Source: Ailanthus altissimus (Eukaryota > Streptophyta > Magnoliopsida > Sapindales > Simaroubaceae). From it: 64,000 nt of DNA. This document shows, piece after piece, positions 60,149 to 64,000 of this stretch. Within the stretch, counting starts at the first letter, position 1. The number at the start of each line of letters is the position of its first letter. The stretch covers positions 11,661,001-11,725,000 of the forward strand of contig OX327683.1 of the NCBI GenBank assembly GCA_946807835.1, given 5' to 3'. Below the pieces are notes generated by a model that saw only the letters and a program-made list of their open reading frames with translations, was not told the origin of the DNA and ran no database searches. Both the position numbers and the translations under genes were made by a program.

Positions 60149-61246
60149 CTAATATGTACTAGGACAAGACCTTTGAAAAATAGTACCGTGTTCTTGTAAA
60201 AGATTTAGAAAATCAGAATCTCTATCCTTTATAGCATTATCAGTGCGAAAAACCTTAATAGGACATGAGAACTGAGTTTTAACCATCTGAGCAAAATCTC
60301 GGTAAATTTTAGTAAATTCATATCGTTGTTTCATAAGGAACAACCAAGTGTACCGAGAATAGTCATCAACGAAGATCACAAAATATTTGGATCCTCCCAT
60401 TGTAGGATTTGGAGAAGGACCCCATATATCAAAATGTACAAGATCAAATGGAGCATGAAAGACAGTAGTACTATTATCAAAAGGTAAGGCTGGTTGTTTA
60501 GCTAAATGACATGTAAGACAATCATCTTTATTATCAGAAACAATACTTAAGTGACTAATGGATACTAGAGATCGGATGCGATTGATTGACGCATGACCTA
60601 AATGAGAATGCCAAAGATGTAACGAAGGTATCGAAGAGATAAATGCTGCAGACGAAGGATATAGAAATGATAAATCTAAAGAGATAAGTTCATACAAATG
60701 TCTAACATTACGGCCTGTCCCAAGCGTCCGACTAGTCTTTGAATTCTGCACACAACAACTAGAAGTAGTAAATAAGACATTAAGACCAAAGTCGCATAAT
60801 TGACCAACAGACAAAAGATTTAAGGTAAGGTTAGGAATAAAAAAGGTGTCAGATACAGAAAGATTAGGGCAAGACACGTGACCAACATGGTTAACTTTCA
60901 TGAGAGAACCATTAGCAGTTTGAATAAATGGTAAATAAGAATTAAGAGTTTTAGAGGAGAAAATTGTAGGATCAGAAGTCATGTGATTAAAACATGCAGA
61001 GTCAAAATACCAAGAAGAATTACTTGAAATATTGGAAGAAGCAGAAATTAAGGGTTTACCAGAATTAAAAAAGAGTAGACGGAGTAAAGATTCAAAGTTA
61101 TTAAGGGAACGATTCACACTATCCTGTGCAATAGTAACAATAGCTCCTGTAAAAGACGCACCTTGAGATGTTCCATATATGTGGCATGACTTAAATAGAA
61201 TAGAACCAGCAGAAGTACTATACTTATCTATAAATTTCAAAAACAA
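60149..61246 (-). pseudogene. Copia protease, GAG-pre-integrase and integrase
   Basis: A single 365-codon open frame. WYFDSACFNHMT is the aspartic protease site (D-S-A rather than D-S/T-G). LHLWHSHLGHASINRI and CLTCHLAKQ form the HHCC zinc domain. The integrase core begins at FDLVHFDIWGP and holds FVIFVDDYSRYTWLF and RTDNA. The frame stops at 60149 in the middle of the core, where QNR..-type sequence continues to about 59830. The ATG taken by the frame is not the true start, since gag should precede it. Confidence 0.8.
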
Positions 61247-61253
61247 AAAACCC

Positions 61254-61480
61254 CCTTTTTTTTTTTTACTAATGACAATCTAGTCCCTAAATTTGTACCA
61301 ATTACAAGTAAATTTCTAAACTTTTAATAATTATAAATTAACCCCTCAAAATATAATAATTGTAAAATAGCCTTTGATTTCTTCAAAAATTATAAAATGA
61401 CCCCTAAAAAAAACTATAATTGCAACAATGCCCTAAAACTTTTAGAAATTGCAAAAAAGGCCCAAAAGAATAAAAAATCA
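61254..61480 (-). repeat. Short-period repeat next to the GC-rich leader
   Basis: Minus strand repeats GGCATT/GGGTCATTTTGTAATTTTT-like units of roughly 30-35 bases about six times, after a poly(T) tract at 61254-61267 (plus). Confidence 0.6.
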
Positions 61481-61539
61481 CGATCCGACTTGAAAATACT
61501 GAAAAGTTTACAAACAGACCCTTAACAGAAACCAGTGAA

Positions 61540-61925
61540 CTTCAGATGGCGCGTCCGGCTTGCTTCGACCTCCGATTGAGGTAAACTCAGCGGCGTTTGA
61601 ACGGTCAGTGACTGAGGATTATTTTGGTCTGAGCGGTGTCAGTCACGTCGCCGTATAACAGCCAGGATCTGAAGTGAAAGAAATCGGCGGCAATAAAGTT
61701 TCATCGGCGGCACTGAACGGTCGGTGATGGGGGATTCATTTGGTGTGGGCGGTGTCGGTCACATCGCCATAAAATGGCCGGGATTTGAAGTGACAATGGC
61801 CGGTGGCAGTGGCGTTTCAGTGGCCCGTCCAGCGGTTTTCGACCTCGGATAGGCGTGTCATCGACGGCGTTGAAACGGCCAGAGGATTATGAGAAATTGG
61901 GGATGGGCGGTGGCTAAGATGGCAA
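61540..61925 (-). repeat. GC-rich tandem repeat in the leader, in place of gag
   Basis: Two copies of a unit of about 110-115 bp (61589-61694 and 61707-61806) share CGGCG, GAACGGTC.GTGA, GGCGGTGTC.GTCAC, TCGCC and GGAT.TGAAGTGA; a partial third lies at 61866-61922. It is by far the most GC-rich part of the window. No open frame was found on either strand. Confidence 0.8.
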
Positions 61926-62038
61926 AATTTCAGAATTTTTCTGCGACTTTTCGAAAAACTCTAATAGATTCCGTCGGGTTTTGAAAAAAAATTTCAGCAA
62001 ATCTCTAGCTAAACAAAATGACAGTGAAATAAACCAAA

Positions 62039-62050
62039 GCTCTGATACCA
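62039..62050 (-). promoter_or_regulatory. tRNA-Met primer-binding site of the short-LTR copia element
   Basis: Minus strand TGGTATCAGAGC, perfect, immediately following the LTR end TCTCACA. Confidence 0.9.
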
Positions 62051-62262
62051 TGTGAGAAATATAAAGAGAATATATTTCACTGTGTATTGTAAAGCTGTAC
62101 AATAGAGCCTTTATATACGCTGTAACCTTATTATATAATAAAAAAGTAACATACATAAAGAAATAATAATTTACATTTATAATATATATATGGTAGGAGA
62201 GTATAAAAGAATTATTCCAGAATCATTTTAGAATTATTCTAAAATTATTCCTTAATAAACAC

Positions 62263-64000
62263 GATGACTCTATTTCAAAAAAGTATCTTATTTCTCATTC
62301 TACTTCCATATTTACTACAACTACCCTTTTAATTATATTCTACGATTGTTATTAAATTAGACTTTCCATATTGAAAAATAATGATTATTTTATATATTTT
62401 ATTATATCATTACAACATCTTCACATTTTTATAATCTATACTCTGAAGATTAAGAAAAAGGATATATGTACTTGAAGATTAGAGCTTAAGAATTTAAAGA
62501 ATTATTTAGAAGAAATATAATCTTTGATGATTATAAATGATGTTAAACATACAATTTTATTATTAAAAACTTTCATCAATAAAATTTAGTATGATAAAAT
62601 TTGATTAAAAAAAACAAAAGAATACAATGTGTATAGATATAAAATAATTGTAAAAATTCCTTCTTACACAAATTATGATAATAATTCCACCTATCTGTTA
62701 AAGCTACAAAGAAGCCCATATATATAGTAAAAGACAAAGTTACATGTAAACTTAAGAGATGTCATTTGGAAAATGAATGAATTAATAAAATGTCAAATGA
62801 CATTTACGTGTAGATAATAAATAATTATGTGACCGTTGTGTAGATGCGTTAATCATAATCATAAAGTGATGAAATGATCCACTTGATGGATAAATGAGTA
62901 TGTAAGTATTTTTTTTTATAAGAATGATGAGGATTTAAAACTAATTTTAGAAGGAGATTGTATAATCACCATCTAATATTAGATATTTAAAAGCCTTAAT
63001 AAGTGATATGCATATTTTGTAGATTATCATTTTAATGAGATGAATTTTCATCTATTAGGAATGAAAAAATCAGCTTAAAAAAAACATGAATTATCTTAAA
63101 AAGTGATTCATATGTCTTAGCTGAATCTTTGTGTTTGTAGTAAATAATTTTTTTTTTCTATTTAACAAAATAAATACAGTGGAAGGCAAACCGTCTTGTT
63201 CATAATTATATGTATAGAGATAAAAGATTACCTCAATTTCACGCTATAGTAAATCTTAAATTGATGTCTACAATCTTCTCTATTATCCTCAACCTTCAAA
63301 TTCACGCGAGTAGTCTTGTGGATCTTCCCTTAATCTTCAAATTCACTAATACCCAAATTTGAGAAAAAAGTAGTAACCAAATTCTTTTTCCATGTAAGAA
63401 TACATAACAAATATTATTTTTCTAGTTATTTTTATTATTATTATTTCTAGTACTCCCTACCTCCCGTATATATGAAAATTTTTCTTAGGTATTTAGAATT
63501 AAATTAGGATTAAAAAAATAGAGTTTGATTAGAATTTGAATTAGTAGAGGGATTGCAAGACTCACAGGCTTCTTAGCTCTAACTTAAAAGGCATAATCCT
63601 AGTCATCTCATGATACACTAGTTCTTCCAAGTTAACCCCTAACTATACTACTAAAAGTTAAGGGTTGTACTCAAGTCACTAAATGCTCTATTTAATTAAA
63701 TTGGGTTTGACCTTTAGACTAATAATAATAACTTAATTAATACTATAATTAATATCTCAAGTCACTGAATGCTCTAATGATCACTTTTAATATATCTATA
63801 TTTGAAAATAAATTTAAAAATAAATATTATTATTCAATAAATAATTTATTGAATAAACTGTGGCCACAAATTTAAATGATCAAGTACTGCAAACAGCTTA
63901 AGTAGATATTATTTATTAAATTTCATCTTGCAAATATATGTTTCTATAACCTATGAAATTATATTTCCAAGATATTGAGGTTTTGACCATTTATATAGAT
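62263..64000. other. AT-rich spacer at the right edge
   Basis: Holds repeat R copy 2 at 62690-62815. A 19-21-base unit CTCAAGTCACT(A/G)AATGCTCTA occurs at 63673 and 63757. CTCCCTACCTCCCG near 63454 looks like one end of a Stowaway MITE, but no partner end was found. No gene. Confidence 0.5.
62690..62815 (-). repeat. Dispersed repeat R, copy 2 (inverted)
   Basis: Reverse complement reads ATTTTATTAATTCATTCATT ... TTGTAGCTTTA, matching 56478-56618. Confidence 0.7.

Larger units (their letters stand above)
57727..62257 (-). mobile_element. Copia element with short LTRs, nearly complete pol
   Basis: LTRs 57727-57935 and 62051-62257 (209 and 207 bp, roughly 88-90% alike by eye) with exact target duplication AACAC (57722-57726, 62258-62262). 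On the minus strand the LTR runs TATTAAGG...TCTCACA. The primer site is perfect (62039-62050). The polypurine tract GAGTTTGAGGGGGG lies at 57936-57950. Gag is absent; protease, integrase, RT and RNase H follow in copia order. Confidence 0.9.

Noticed and set aside
4299..62050. tRNA gene candidates from TGGTATCAGAGC hits
   Set aside because: These are primer-binding sites next to LTR ends or the viral leader; no cloverleaf or tRNA promoter boxes seen.
63454..63480. Stowaway-like end (CTCCCTACCTCCCG)
   Set aside because: No matching opposite end with TA duplication found within a few hundred bases.
1..64000. CRISPR arrays, rRNA, bacterial operons or a defence system
   Set aside because: Repeats are LTRs, minisatellites and microsatellites; nothing with regular spacers and no prokaryotic gene layout.

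Overview
Eukaryotic nuclear DNA from a flowering plant, most likely a eudicot. The sequence is AT-rich, shows GT/AG introns, is packed with LTR retrotransposons whose primer-binding sites match plant initiator tRNA-Met, and holds a plant-only SAUR gene and a piece of a plastid-type casein kinase 2 alpha gene. There are no operons and no bacterial features. I cannot name the species.

The window is a nest of decayed transposable elements with one intact-looking host gene. From left to right: (1) 1-2827, minus strand: a multi-exon pseudogene of a transposon-associated plant protein, with all splice phases intact but five in-frame stops. (2) 3190-3660: a minisatellite. (3) 4214-13501: an endogenous caulimovirid (plant pararetrovirus) relic inserted in a copia-type LTR and itself broken by three Ty3-type LTR insertions. 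(4) 14188-21972: three solo LTRs nested inside each other, with target-site duplications that resolve the order. (5) 21990-25679: a SIRE-like copia remnant plus another Ty3-type LTR. (6) 26026-34694: a full-length Ty3/gypsy element resembling the centromeric (CRM) clade, in which protease and the first part of reverse transcriptase are replaced by a captured fragment of a plastid CK2-alpha gene. (7) 31402-45958: four members of one copia LTR family in alternating orientation, one of them the 3' LTR of a copia element (40680-45958).

(8) 47815-48204, minus: a SAUR auxin-responsive gene, the only convincing functional host gene. (9) 49041-53754: a copia element with most of its reverse transcriptase deleted and an expanded tandem repeat in the 3' LTR. 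(10) 57727-62257, minus: a small-LTR copia element with exact AACAC target duplications, nearly open pol, and a GC-rich tandem-repeat leader where gag should be. The remaining stretches are AT-rich spacers with short tandem or inverted repeats.

The genes do not form a pathway. The content is the history of insertions: solo LTRs show repeated LTR-LTR recombination, and nearly all coding damage looks like C-to-T / G-to-A transitions, as expected for methylated silent DNA. Coordinates of LTR ends come from reading terminal TG/CA bases, target duplications and comparison of copies by eye; identities were not computed.
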